Shown piece by piece: positions 46,919-58,496 of a stretch of DNA of 64,000 nucleotides (position 1 is its first letter; each line of letters opens with the position of its first letter). Where the stretch lies: NCBI GenBank assembly GCA_963920765.1, contig OY987249.1, forward strand, positions 6,926,188-6,990,187, written 5' to 3'. The notes under the pieces are model-generated. The model saw only the letters and a program-made list of their open reading frames with translations. It did not search any database and was not told the DNA's origin. The DNA is from Ulota crispa. Lineage: Eukaryota; Streptophyta; Bryopsida; Orthotrichales; Orthotrichaceae. The translations under genes were made by a program, and so were the position numbers.

Positions 46919-47826
46919 TCCCTAAAGGACCAAATCCCTTTTTTAGAAACATAGCAACAAAGGGCAGGTACATGTGATTGGAGCTTTTCATATTTTAGGT
47001 TAAAATTTTAAAAGAATGTGGGGACAAGGTTTATCTTTCACATGCACTAAGTTTCATGACATTTGAAATTATGAGTAAAAAGTTATGGCCTAATATGTTG
47101 ATTTTTACGTTCGTTGGGCAATATGGACAGATTTTTTAAAATCACTTTTTTCAAAAATAATTTTTTAAAATTGGGTTAGGAGATTTATGTGAATGTTGGA
47201 AGCTTTCAATTGTTCCATTTGGAAGAACAAGATGAAAGTTATGAGGATTTTTAGTTTGCGGGCACGTATGGATTCTCTACTCCAAAATACACTTTGAAGT
47301 CCTTTATTTTACTCAATTTTCAACATTTTGGAAAAAAAAAAAAACCAAAGGATAAATATTGTTTATGAAAACATTATGACCATCGGGATTGGCTTTTTTC
47401 ATTTCCATAATGAAATTATTAACAATTTAGTGTTTTGAATCATTCTCTACTTTTTACTTACTAATTTTTTCCATATGTTATACAACTCCAAATGATTTGA
47501 AACTTTTTTGACATGTACTTTACTTAGGTGGAATAAGGAATTTAGAGAAGCACCACCTACATGGCCTTTTTTCCTTAGGAATTTCACCTTTTGACGAGTA
47601 GTTGCCCGGTTTTCACAAGACGTTTTTGAATATTCAAACCATTTTAACTTCCAATCCACGTGGTGGAAAACTCTGAAATTTTTTCCGCATCTTCTAAAAC
47701 CATTCTTCTACAAAATCCTATGGTCACATGTGCATAAAAATGTTTTTATTTTCAAATTTGGTTGATGCTCTAAAAATGGCGATTTTGAAGAGTTTTTGGT
47801 GAAAACTTTGCTTGGTCCTTTAGGGG
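46919..47826. mobile_element. TTAA-flanked non-autonomous element
   Basis: Perfect TTAA at 46915-46918 and 47827-47830. The ends are TCCCTAAAGGACC and GGTCCTTTAGGGG, a 13-bp inverted match with one mismatch. The interior is related to 9249-10323 and 4124-5046. Only 23 bp (47827-47849) separate it from the next element. Confidence 0.7.
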
Positions 47827-47849
47827 TTAATCCATTCTTCATGATTTAA

Positions 47850-48609
47850 CCCCTCATTGCCCAAGGGGCTTGAATCAAGCCCCGCCCCTCTGAATTTCAT
47901 TTAGAGTTGTGTGACTTTTTTTGAAGATTTATTTAGTGATTATTATTATTTTTAAATTCTAATAGAAGTCCAGTTTCAGTATTAGGAGTTTGATTTTGAA
48001 AATGAATCAAAGTGATTTGTTTATTCATGTGCAAGGGTGTCCATTGTAAATTTTCACTTTCTAGTGTTGAAGGCTCTTGGAAATGAATCTCAAGTACACT
48101 AGAACTTAGAGAAAAATTCACATTAAAAATTTAATTTAAAAAAGATTGTAACATTTGAACATGAGGGTGTTAATACTGCAAAAGTGACTTGAAGTTTTCT
48201 AATCCTCATTTCACAAGTCAAATCTAAAAAGTTGGTCATCAAAAAAATATGAGGTTTAATGTCATTACATGTTTAACCTCAACCAATTTACGGTTTTCAA
48301 AATCTAGTTCCCTATTTTTTTAAATGGATTTCTAATGCGGATTTTTCTCCAAGCTCTAGTGTATTTGAGGATCATTTTCAAGATCTTCCAACACTAGAAA
48401 ACTCAAGATTACAGTGGACACCCTTGTACAAAATCTTGAATAGAAAAATCATGGATATTCATTTTCAAAATCAAATTTTTGATGTTGAAAATAGACTTCA
48501 AAACAAACTTGTGTTCAAAAGAAAATACCAAAAATAGTGATTTGATAAGATTTTATGTGTCTTCAAAGTTTTGCAAACACCCAAATTGGGCGCCTTGGGC
48601 ATTTAGAGG
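47850..48609. mobile_element. TTAA-flanked non-autonomous element
   Basis: TTAA at 47846-47849 and 48610-48613. The ends are CCCCTCATTGCCCAAGG and CCTTGGGCATTTAGAGG. The 760-bp interior is of the same subgroup as 17322-18263 and 34463-35102. Confidence 0.65.
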
Positions 48610-48613
48610 TTAA

Positions 48614-48967
48614 TAGCCTCAGTTACTGTTACTTGAGAACACTAAAAGGAAAATGGCTCCTAGTTGATATAAAATCGGCTTGAAAATGTTCAAAGTGACA
48701 CAATTAAAGTTTTAGTTCCTTCGTTATGTCAATTTGTAAGTTTTCAAAAAGCTTGTGTCAATTGACACAGGGAAGTGGGCCCTAATCAACGCAAAGTTGA
48801 CATAGAAATGTCAAAATTGACATGAGGACACATGTGGTTCACTCATTGTGTCAATTTTTTGAGATTTTCACAAAATGTTGTGACTTTTTTTTGTTGATTA
48901 CCTCAATGATTACATCCGTTTGTATTTGACAAAATTTTTATTATACCAACAATGTGACTTCAAATTA
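48614..48967. other. Intergenic, nothing recognised
   Basis: Non-coding. A repeated word around TTGACA and TGTCAATTT recurs several times without a clear unit. Confidence 0.35.
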
Positions 48968-49215
48968 GAATCTTTTAGAATCTTTTTAGAACCTTTGAGA
49001 TTCTTCTAAAATCTGTAAGAATCTTTGAGAATCTATGAAAATCTTTGGAAATCTTTGAAAATATTTTTGAAATATTTTTGAAATATTTTTTAAATCTTTG
49101 AAAATCATTGAAAATCTTGGAGATTCTTCTTGAATCTTTGAGAATCTATTTAGAATCTTTGAGAATGTTTGAAAATCTTTTAGAATCTTCTTGGAATCTT
49201 TTGAAATATTTATAG
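48968..49215. repeat. Degenerate minisatellite of GAATCTTT units
   Basis: About 250 bp built from variants of GAATCTTTGA and GAAAATCTTT. The long frame on the opposite strand is a by-product of the repeat. Confidence 0.75.
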
Positions 49216-50878
49216 AATTCATTAAAATACTTCAACATTTTATATATACATATAATCTTTTACAATATTTTTAGAGTGTTCAAAAACCCTTAAAATAATA
49301 TATAATATTTTTTAATCTTTTGGATATTTTAAAAGGTTGATTGTATAATTGTAGGATTTTATTTCCACAACTTTTTACAACTTGGTGTTTTTTTAAAAGC
49401 TAGCAAACTAAGAAGGCTATTTTAACCTATTAAAGGGGTTTTCTCCAAAAAAATTAGAACAAAAAAACTCAAAAATGAAATTAAATTTCATTTTCATTAG
49501 TATTTTAGAGATTTATGTGTTCCAATCAAAATTTATAAACAAAAATAAAAAGGGTAAAAATAAATGGTTTTCTTAAAATTTATGTGTATCTTCTTTGATT
49601 TTTGCTCATAATCTCTAATTAAGAAAATAAAATTAGAATTTTTTTGTTGAAGGTGAAAATAGACTAAATTATCTAATTTTTTATGATTATAAGTTTTTTG
49701 AAAAAAAATGATTTAATATGTCAAAATAGCCTCCAAAATCTACTAACTTTGTAAAGTACTGAAAATAAATTGTACAAATATGTTTTTACTTCTATCATGT
49801 TTATGTGACTATGTGAGTATTATGGTGGTGAGAGGTTAACAAATTTGAGTGTTTTACTACAAAGGTTGGGAGTTCAATTTCCTAAGCCAATTCCACCGTG
49901 CTGCCATGGCAATTGGTCCGTCGCGCTGTCGGGCCCGAGTAGCTGGCTAGATTTTTTACCTTGCCCAACTCATTTTTTGGCTAATATTTTTTAAATAAAT
50001 GAAACTTAAAATTGTTTTATGCTTACACTACTAAAATATATAATGAACTCAATTTTTTTGTGAAAGTTGACATAATTTATGTAAAAAAAACGTTATAATC
50101 ACCACATCCTAAACAACACAACAATTGACATAATCATGTCAATTTTTTGTCAATTATGACGACATTCTTCATATAGTGGAGGATGAAACCTCAATACATA
50201 TTCACCATTATTTATTTAATTAGCATTTGACTTCATGATTGCCAACAAATAGAAGCTGGTGTTTTCCGTTTAGTTGTTGAACAACTTCTACGATAAAGGT
50301 ATAAAAATTGTTGTCTGCGCTTTATAATTTTTTTGCAAAATAAATCCAGATGACAGCTCTAATAAAATTTGAGTTTCAATTGCTACCAGATTGCGGTCAT
50401 GTTTCATACAAGGCTTAAGCACATGACTTTGTTTTGTGGGGATAGATTCATGCGCGTTGTTGAATAGAATTGGGAATTAATATGTATTGATATAAGGTGT
50501 AAAATTTTGGCAGATTTTGTTGAGAAGTTTTGTTTATTGAAGTTGTTGGTTTTTTAGATTGTCAATGTTATTGGTGTTTTGGTGGACAAACCTTGCATTA
50601 GATCAATTTTGCTCAATTTTTATAAAGTTCTATATGTTTTCTTGTGCGGCAAGAAGAAAACAATTATTTTGTAAATTGTAAAAACTTATAACGCAGATGA
50701 TTCATGCATGTGATTGGACATTACATAAAAATTCCAATTGCTGAGTGGTTTAATGCATGATTTTCATTTAATATAGTGGTTCAATATTGTTCCTCAACAA
50801 TGCAAGGAAATTGTACATTCAAAATACCGTGGCCTCTGAGTTAAATCGATCATATTACATATTTTATTTGTAAGTACC
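49216..50878. other. AT-rich intergenic, nothing recognised
   Basis: About 1.7 kb with no gene supported. I looked here on the minus strand for kinesin exons 4 onward and did not find them. Confidence 0.4.
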
Positions 50879-51702
50879 ATGTCGATGTTCTTAAAAACCT
50901 CCTGGACGGCCAAGGGAATGATGTTGGGTTTACTTGAAGACCCCCGCATGGTGTAAGTCTTGTCACTTGCAATTTTTCCATAAGCAAAAACAGTGCCTGA
51001 TACATATAATAGAAATTATAATATACATGCTACAAACAATCTAAAGACATAAGAATTTGAAGAAGTTTAGGGTTTTGAAAAATAAAAAGAAACAACCAGT
51101 GGACAGCCTAGAGAACTTGTAACTAACTCCACATCTTAATGAAAAGTGACAAGACTAAACTTAAGGCAAGAACTTTCATAAGTTGTAAAAAGCCTAGGGA
51201 TGTAGTAGACTAAGACTAAGATTTAACATGGGAATAGGAAACTAACCATTGAACCCAATGATTGCCGATGTGATGATATCCTTGATGTGAGTTTCATAAA
51301 TTTTCAAGGTTGATGACTCCGGGTCAAATACTTTGTCTGCAATATTACAACATTAGCCAAATTCTTGCAATCAGAACCTTGCATTCCTTGTAAAATCTAG
51401 TGAAAAGACTACCAAGGAACCATGACCTATGCCGTAGAGGCCTCATGTAAAGTCTCATATGCAAAGACATTTATGAGAACCTCCTCACTTTCTTCAAGGC
51501 ACTAAGAATTGAAAAATCTTACATAGGAGGCTATGATTGTAAGAGAGAAATGCTTACCAAACATGTAAGATTGACCAAGAATAGGTGCTCCTATGGAATC
51601 ACAGAGACAGATAGAATTTGAACCAAGCTTCCATGGTATGCCTACGGTTACTTCCGCTTCACTTAGAGGCCGCACTTTTAAATATACAAAAATATTCTCC
51701 AT
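50879..51702 (-). pseudogene. Kinesin-7 5' fragment, exons 1-3 only
   Basis: Minus-strand exons 51702-51558, 51336-51247 and 50996-50879 mirror exons 1-3 of the kinesin at 57673. They encode MENIFVYLKVRPLSEAEV, then DKVFDPESSTLKIYETHIKD, then GTVFAYGKIASDKTYTM. Homology stops at the end of exon 3; no later motor exons follow. As a third of a motor domain it cannot work as a kinesin. Confidence 0.8.
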
Positions 51703-52802
51703 GTTACCTGTCCCCTCTGCCCCTCTTACACTCCGATTACAAACATTCACTCCCTCTCCCACTGCCTCTTGTGCTCCCAACCACAAAAAGTTGCTTTCTC
51801 TCTTATTCACTCCTACACTTCAACTTTGGCAATGGCACCCGCCCATCCCCCTCCTTCCTACACTCCTACTTCATACTTTGGCAATGGCGCCCACCCATCA
51901 AGGTGGATGCCAGCGTTCCTCTGCCCATTGAGGTAGATGCTGACGCTTCTTAGTCCATTGAGGTGAATGCCGGCGCTCCATTCTTAACAGAAACATCTAC
52001 CGATGACGCTCCAAGAGTTCAAGGATTAAACAGTAAATTTCTGACAATGAAATTTTTGAAATTGCTCCCTTAACCAAGTACTACCGGCAAAGCCAATTCA
52101 TAGCTTTTGGATGGAAAGCTAACAATGTGGTTGAAGAGAAAAAGCATTTCTTCATCCATTTTTTCTCTAGTTGACCTTTCATGGTGGACTATGAAGAGTA
52201 CCCAAGTAAATTTGTGACCTTATTAGTTATTGTCTTCACATAAATGAGAAGTTAGTCAAAAAAAACAAATTACAAACTACGCTATCTTTAGTGTATTGGG
52301 GGAAGTTGCTACTCCTTACTCTAAATCTAAAATATCTCTACAAAATTGATATTGTGAATTTGAGTCCAACTAACAAAATGAAGGTCCTCTACTCTAGGTT
52401 CTACTCCAATTGGAATTTTCAAAAACTTAATAATATTAAACATTTAATTACAATTTGAACTTTGGATGTATTTCAATGTCTTCTACATTCTAATTATAGA
52501 ATGACATGGAAATTAAGTTTGTACCCTAATGTTTGTTACTACAACGTATACACACAATGAAATTTTCAGATTTTTTTAATGAATTTTCTATTAGATGTGA
52601 TTTTTCTTCACTTTTTTTTTTCAAAAACTCTAATAATAATTGATTTGTGTCAAAAAAATCCAAATTTTTTGTAAAGCAAAGAAAATATGTTATTTCATTT
52701 CTACAAAATAATTTTAAAAAATTTCATGTAAATCCAGTTCCAAATGGTATGAAGTTGAGCAATGTCAGTAAGCCTTAAATCAATGGTTATAGGTCCATCC
52801 TT
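50879..52802 (-). repeat. Large inverted repeat, left arm (kinesin 5' end)
   Basis: Inverted copy of 56573-58496 (paired positions sum to 109375), 1924 bp. I noticed one difference, a C in an A-run near 52269. The arm holds three kinesin exons with introns, the upstream region, and a TTAA-flanked element at its inner end. Confidence 0.9.
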
Positions 52803-53158
52803 CAAGTGTAATTTTGGTGATTTTTTTATAGACTCTCAGCTCAATTTTTCAATACAAAAAATAGGTAGATTCAAAGTTTATAGTACAAAAAATCACCACA
52901 AATGGTGGTCAAAGTCATTTGGAATTGCAAACAAGAATTCAAAAATTCTTTCTTTCAATTTGTAAATGCTCATTATTTCCATTCTACATTATCAAAATTC
53001 ATGGACTTTTTGCCCCATGATTTCATACAAGTTATCTATAGGACTTTGCAATTGGATCCAATAAAAATGTTTTTACTTGTTTTTTTTGGGTTGAGCACAA
53101 TAAGAATGGCAAATTTGAGTGTTTTTTGGCTCTAAAATTGGCCTTAGTCATTTAAAGT
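52074..53158. mobile_element. Hybrid TTAA-type element at the repeat boundary
   Basis: 52074-52802 is the inverted copy of the element at 56567-57301, flanked by TTAA (52070-52073) on its left. At 52803 the match ends, and the sequence runs on into a segment (to about 53158) resembling the right end of the element at 46919-47826. The combination looks like two related elements joined, with the junction exactly at the inverted-repeat breakpoint. Confidence 0.5.
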
Positions 53159-53354
53159 TAGAATTATAAAAAGATGAAAACAACAAAAAAAAATCATATT
53201 CAGTAAGAAAAATAGTTTTAAATTCACTTCATGCATTAGTTTAATATTCTCAAAATAGTAAGGTATATCTTTAATATGGTTTGAAAATACAAAATTAAAT
53301 GTTCTAAACAATGGTTAATGCTCTGTACATATTCCAATTCAATGGTAAATGTTC

Positions 53355-53463
53355 TATTATTATTATTATCATTATTATTATTATTATCATTCTTATTATT
53401 ATTATTATCATTTTTATTATCATTTTTATTATCATTTTTATTATCATTTTTATTATCATTTTT
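53355..53463. repeat. ATT microsatellite grading into a 12-bp minisatellite
   Basis: TTATTA-type triplets pass into about five units of ATCATTTTTATT. The Ile-rich and Asn-rich frames on the two strands are artefacts of this repeat. Confidence 0.95.
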
Positions 53464-53911
53464 AGGTTTGTTATGATATTTGTAAATCACCATATTGACT
53501 CATTTATTGTAATTGAAGGAAACAGATTAGTTATGATAAAACTGATTGTAAATTCTACATGGTGAATGTGACATAAGATTTTGAGACAGGATCAAGTTCA
53601 ATTAACTTGGTCCTCTCTGTTTATTCTTGTACTTATCACGGTTTATCCAACTTCTTTGAGGTAACATGTGTTTTGAAACGTACCTTTCTCAAATGAAGCA
53701 GAGCACGTCATCCATTTTGAAATTGAATCAAGGCAACTAGGTAACTGGGCAACTGAAGGTTTGCACTGTACGGACAATATTGTTGGGGCGTAGCTTGTAT
53801 TGTGTTCATACATGATGATCTCATCCAACATTACAATCATCACTTTGAAGCTAATTGTCCTACTTTGACCTATCTGGTCGAGACCATGCTGGGACCTATT
53901 TCTAGACCAAA

Positions 53912-53987
53912 AGAGGGGGGAGGGTGAGGGAAAAAGGAGGAGGAGGAATTAGAAAAAAAAAAAAAAGAGGAAAAAGATGAAAGGAGC
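53912..53987. repeat. Polypurine tract
   Basis: About 75 bp almost entirely of A and G (GGGGGGAGGGTGAGGG, then A-rich). Such tracts can form triplex DNA; no function is implied. Confidence 0.7.
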
Positions 53988-54943
53988 TTTTAAACCAATT
54001 ACAAAACAAAAATTTGACATCAATACCTTAACCCTTTAATGATGTGCAAGCCATTTTGTGCAAGCCATTTTAATGAATGAGAGGGAATCCCTTAGTGTTG
54101 GACACAAATTAACTACTTCATCTTTGGAATTAGGAGTGGAAAGGGGAGATCCTCTATAGTGCTCCAACTTTTAATGCTACTTTTTGGGTTCTTTTATTTC
54201 AATTCATTCCATGGTCTTAGAAAAGCATGATTTTGAGGGTCAACTCCATTGGATAAAAGGGTTAAAAGAGAGTGCTTGAATTTTTTATTCATTATCAATT
54301 AAGAGTGTGGAGACTGTACCCTATATTTACTTGTAATATATGCAAAATAGAAGTTGAAAAATAAGTAAAAGTAAAATTACAATAGTATCTTAAACTATGT
54401 AATCTCCCATTATTCTCTTTATACCATTAGAAAACTTGACTTGATAAGAGTTGCACCAAAGTTGTATCCTTGCTTTTGAACCTAAATTGGATACATGAGC
54501 AATTTTTACCACTATACATTGAATTAGACAATGAAGAATGGAATATAGAAGTTTTTGAAGTCATTTTTAGCATTGCCCAAGAGTATTCAATGAATAAACA
54601 TGTAGCAAAGTGGTTTTGCACATTTGGTTTTCAAGTGTGAAAGTTATGGTTTTTCAATTGAATATGATGATAGATATGCTATATTAAAGATTGAAAATTG
54701 AAAATTAAAAAAATGCTTAAGTAAATTACAAATAAACACTTGGAAAAGTATATGAGGCAACTTAAGTGTTTGATAAGTCTAAGTTTAAGAGATTTCATTG
54801 ATCTCAAAATCTTTTTTAAAAAATGACAATAATACAAAAAAAAACTTATATATACAAGAAAAGATTTACATTCACTCCATGAAGTGCTTTATTATTTATA
54901 AAACAATTAGATAAATCTTTAATATGACTTTAAAATATGGGCA

Positions 54944-54997
54944 TTAAATACTCTCAACAATATTCAATGCTTAAATACTCTCAACAATATTCAATGC
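54944..54997. repeat. Tandem duplication, 27-bp unit
   Basis: Two identical copies of a unit beginning TTAAATACTCTCAACAATAT. Recent slippage or local duplication. Confidence 0.9.
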
Positions 54998-56566
54998 ACT
55001 ATACCCATTTCAATTTCATGCTAAATGTTAGTTTTTTATCATTGTTATCATCATTATTATTCAGTAGGATATTTTCAAACTAAACCAAAATAAAAGATAT
55101 TCATTTAGTGTTATCAAAGAACAAAATTAACAATGAATGATTAATTAATTATAGAATCTATATAGAAAATGAAATTATCTAAAATATCATGAAACTAAAT
55201 AAAACCATATAGTAGAGGGAAGGGAATATAAAATGATTGCAATAAAAGTTGTTATTTTATTTTGTATACTAAAAAAACATGTATTTAGATAAGAGGATTC
55301 ATAAACAAAGACCAACGCTTTCTAAAATGCATCAATATGGCAACCAAAGTTTTTAATGTTAAACAAAATCATTTTCGTTTTACTTGTGTAAAAAACTCCA
55401 CATTTTTATTTATCTACACATAAATTCCAATGAGTGCATATAATATCTACAACAATTTTTGTTTTCTTCTTGTCTTCAAATTTTAATTTTATTTATTTTA
55501 ATTTTAATTTAATTTAATTTAATTTTTTGTTTCAATTGAAATTGATCTTAGATAAAAAAAAGTAGAATTTCTACTTCACAATTTTCTACTTAACACTAAT
55601 ATTTCTATTGTATTACAAACATTTTCCAAACAACCATAGCATAATTGTTTGGTTTGATATCTTTCTTAATTTTGATGATATAGTGAATATGAGAAAAGTT
55701 GAGTCTTATTTTTAGAAAGTGGAGCATCTTTTGTTGCAAATAGTACAATGTTTCTATAAGACTTTGCACTACTTGAATAGGGGGATCAAATCAAAAACAA
55801 ATTGGTAAATTTTTTTTTTGTCCATTTGGGTTTTTTAATGACTATCCTCTACAACTCTTAGTTTTTTGATAAAGTCAACTTTAGAACTTTATTAATTTTT
55901 CCTTAAATTTGATAGTGTATACTTTCTTAGACATCATCATTATTATATTACAATTAGATTCTTCATTGAGCATGTAAAATGCCTATTTATATAAGTACTC
56001 AAAATTGTAAAGTTACATTTACTTGTCGCTTACTAATTTCTTTATATTTGATGCTATATAAACATTATCAAAATTTGTATTAGAATGCAATACTTTTGAA
56101 TTAGGTAATGTTGTAATTGAGACTTACCAACCTTCATGTATAGTACAGATACAAAACAATTTGAAATATACTTTGTTGACTGTATTGAATTGAAATGTAT
56201 TTTTCTTGATGTGAGGACACCTAATTTTACTATATTGTGCAGATTTCAATGTTTACTAAATAGTAAAATTAGGTTGCCTTTATAATTAGATTGCCTTATC
56301 CTAAAAAACTTACTCTTTTAGCCATTAAAGTCAATTCTTTTTTTCTAAAATTTGTTCATTTCATACACATAATGGTTAATAAGTTTCTACTACACTAGAA
56401 ATTATTTGAAAAGTAGCGCTTATTTTTCAAAAATTGTAAATATTTAGTTAGTATAAAATGTTAAAAAATTAGTCAGGAGCAACTTGATTTTATTGTTTTG
56501 TATAGCTTACATTACACTAAACGTAGAAGTGAAGAGTAGCTATTGTTAAGTTGTAATGTACCTTAA

Positions 56567-57301
56567 TCCTAAAAGGATGGACCTATAACCATTGATTTAA
56601 GGCTTACTGACATTGCTCAACTTCATACCATTTGGAACTGGATTTACATGAAATTTTTTAAAATTATTTTGTAGAAATGAAATAACATATTTTCTTTGCT
56701 TTACAAAAAATTTGGATTTTTTTGACACAAATCAATTATTATTAGAGTTTTTGAAAAAAAAAAGTGAAGAAAAATCACATCTAATAGAAAATTCATTAAA
56801 AAAATCTGAAAATTTCATTGTGTGTATACATTGTAGTAACAAACATTAGGGTACAAACTTAATTTCCATGTCATTCTATAATTAGAATGTAGAAGACATT
56901 GAAATACATCCAAAGTTCAAATTGTAATTAAATGTTTAATATTATTAAGTTTTTGAAAATTCCAATTGGAGTAGAACCTAGAGTAGAGGACCTTCATTTT
57001 GTTAGTTGGACTCAAATTCACAATATCAATTTTGTAGAGATATTTTAGATTTAGAGTAAGGAGTAGCAACTTCCCCCAATACACTAAAGATAGCGTAGTT
57101 TGTAATTTTTTTTTTTTGACTAACTTCTCATTTATGTGAAGACAATAACTAATAAGGTCACAAATTTACTTGGGTACTCTTCATAGTCCACCATGAAAGG
57201 TCAACTAGAGAAAAAATGGATGAAGAAATGCTTTTTCTCTTCAACCACATTGTTAGCTTTCCATCCAAAAGCTATGAATTGGCTTTGCCGGTAGTACTTG
57301 G
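56567..57301. mobile_element. TTAA-flanked element upstream of the kinesin
   Basis: TTAA at 56563-56566 and 57302-57305. The 735-bp interior matches 42310-43053 along its length. The ends are weakly inverted (TCCTAAAAGGATGG and GGTAGTACTTGG). The inverted repeat begins at 56573, seven bases inside it. Confidence 0.6.
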
Positions 57302-58496
57302 TTAAGGGAGCAATTTCAAAAATTTCATTGTCAGAAATTTACTGTTTAATCCTTGAACTCTTGGAGCGTCATCGGTAGATGTTTCTGTTAAGAATGGAGC
57401 GCCGGCATTCACCTCAATGGACTAAGAAGCGTCAGCATCTACCTCAATGGGCAGAGGAACGCTGGCATCCACCTTGATGGGTGGGCGCCATTGCCAAAGT
57501 ATGAAGTAGGAGTGTAGGAAGGAGGGGGATGGGCGGGTGCCATTGCCAAAGTTGAAGTGTAGGAGTGAATAAGAGAGAAAGCAACTTTTTGTGGTTGGGA
57601 GCACAAGAGGCAGTGGGAGAGGGAGTGAATGTTTGTAATCGGAGTGTAAGAGGGGCAGAGGGGACAGGTAACATGGAGAATATTTTTGTATATTTAAAAG
57701 TGCGGCCTCTAAGTGAAGCGGAAGTAACCGTAGGCATACCATGGAAGCTTGGTTCAAATTCTATCTGTCTCTGTGATTCCATAGGAGCACCTATTCTTGG
57801 TCAATCTTACATGTTTGGTAAGCATTTCTCTCTTACAATCATAGCCTCCTATGTAAGATTTTTCAATTCTTAGTGCCTTGAAGAAAGTGAGGAGGTTCTC
57901 ATAAATGTCTTTGCATATGAGACTTTACATGAGGCCTCTACGGCATAGGTCATGGTTCCTTGGTAGTCTTTTCACTAGATTTTACAAGGAATGCAAGGTT
58001 CTGATTGCAAGAATTTGGCTAATGTTGTAATATTGCAGACAAAGTATTTGACCCGGAGTCATCAACCTTGAAAATTTATGAAACTCACATCAAGGATATC
58101 ATCACATCGGCAATCATTGGGTTCAATGGTTAGTTTCCTATTCCCATGTTAAATCTTAGTCTTAGTCTACTACATCCCTAGGCTTTTTACAACTTATGAA
58201 AGTTCTTGCCTTAAGTTTAGTCTTGTCACTTTTCATTAAGATGTGGAGTTAGTTACAAGTTCTCTAGGCTGTCCACTGGTTGTTTCTTTTTATTTTTCAA
58301 AACCCTAAACTTCTTCAAATTCTTATGTCTTTAGATTGTTTGTAGCATGTATATTATAATTTCTATTATATGTATCAGGCACTGTTTTTGCTTATGGAAA
58401 AATTGCAAGTGACAAGACTTACACCATGCGGGGGTCTTCAAGTAAACCCAACATCATTCCCTTGGCCGTCCAGGAGGTTTTTAAGAACATCGACAT
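56573..58496 (+). repeat. Large inverted repeat, right arm (kinesin 5' end)
   Basis: Partner of 50879-52802. It ends two bases before the donor of kinesin exon 3, after which this side continues through the rest of the motor domain. The right side is therefore the parental gene and the left side the derived copy. Confidence 0.9.

Larger units (their letters stand above)
53159..56562. other. Spacer between the kinesin inverted repeats, no gene
   Basis: About 3.4 kb, very AT-rich, with microsatellites and a purine tract (listed separately). No domain-bearing frame on either strand. Confidence 0.45.

Noticed and set aside
48986-49222. Ser/Lys/Phe-rich 78-codon frame
   Set aside because: By-product of the GAATCTTT minisatellite.
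51593-51953. Frames of about 111 codons repeated at 57422-57782
   Set aside because: Antisense to kinesin exon 1 and its leader; duplicated only because they lie in the inverted repeat.
53311-53565. Ile-rich 84-residue frame and the Asn-rich frame opposite
   Set aside because: Produced by the ATT/ATC microsatellite.
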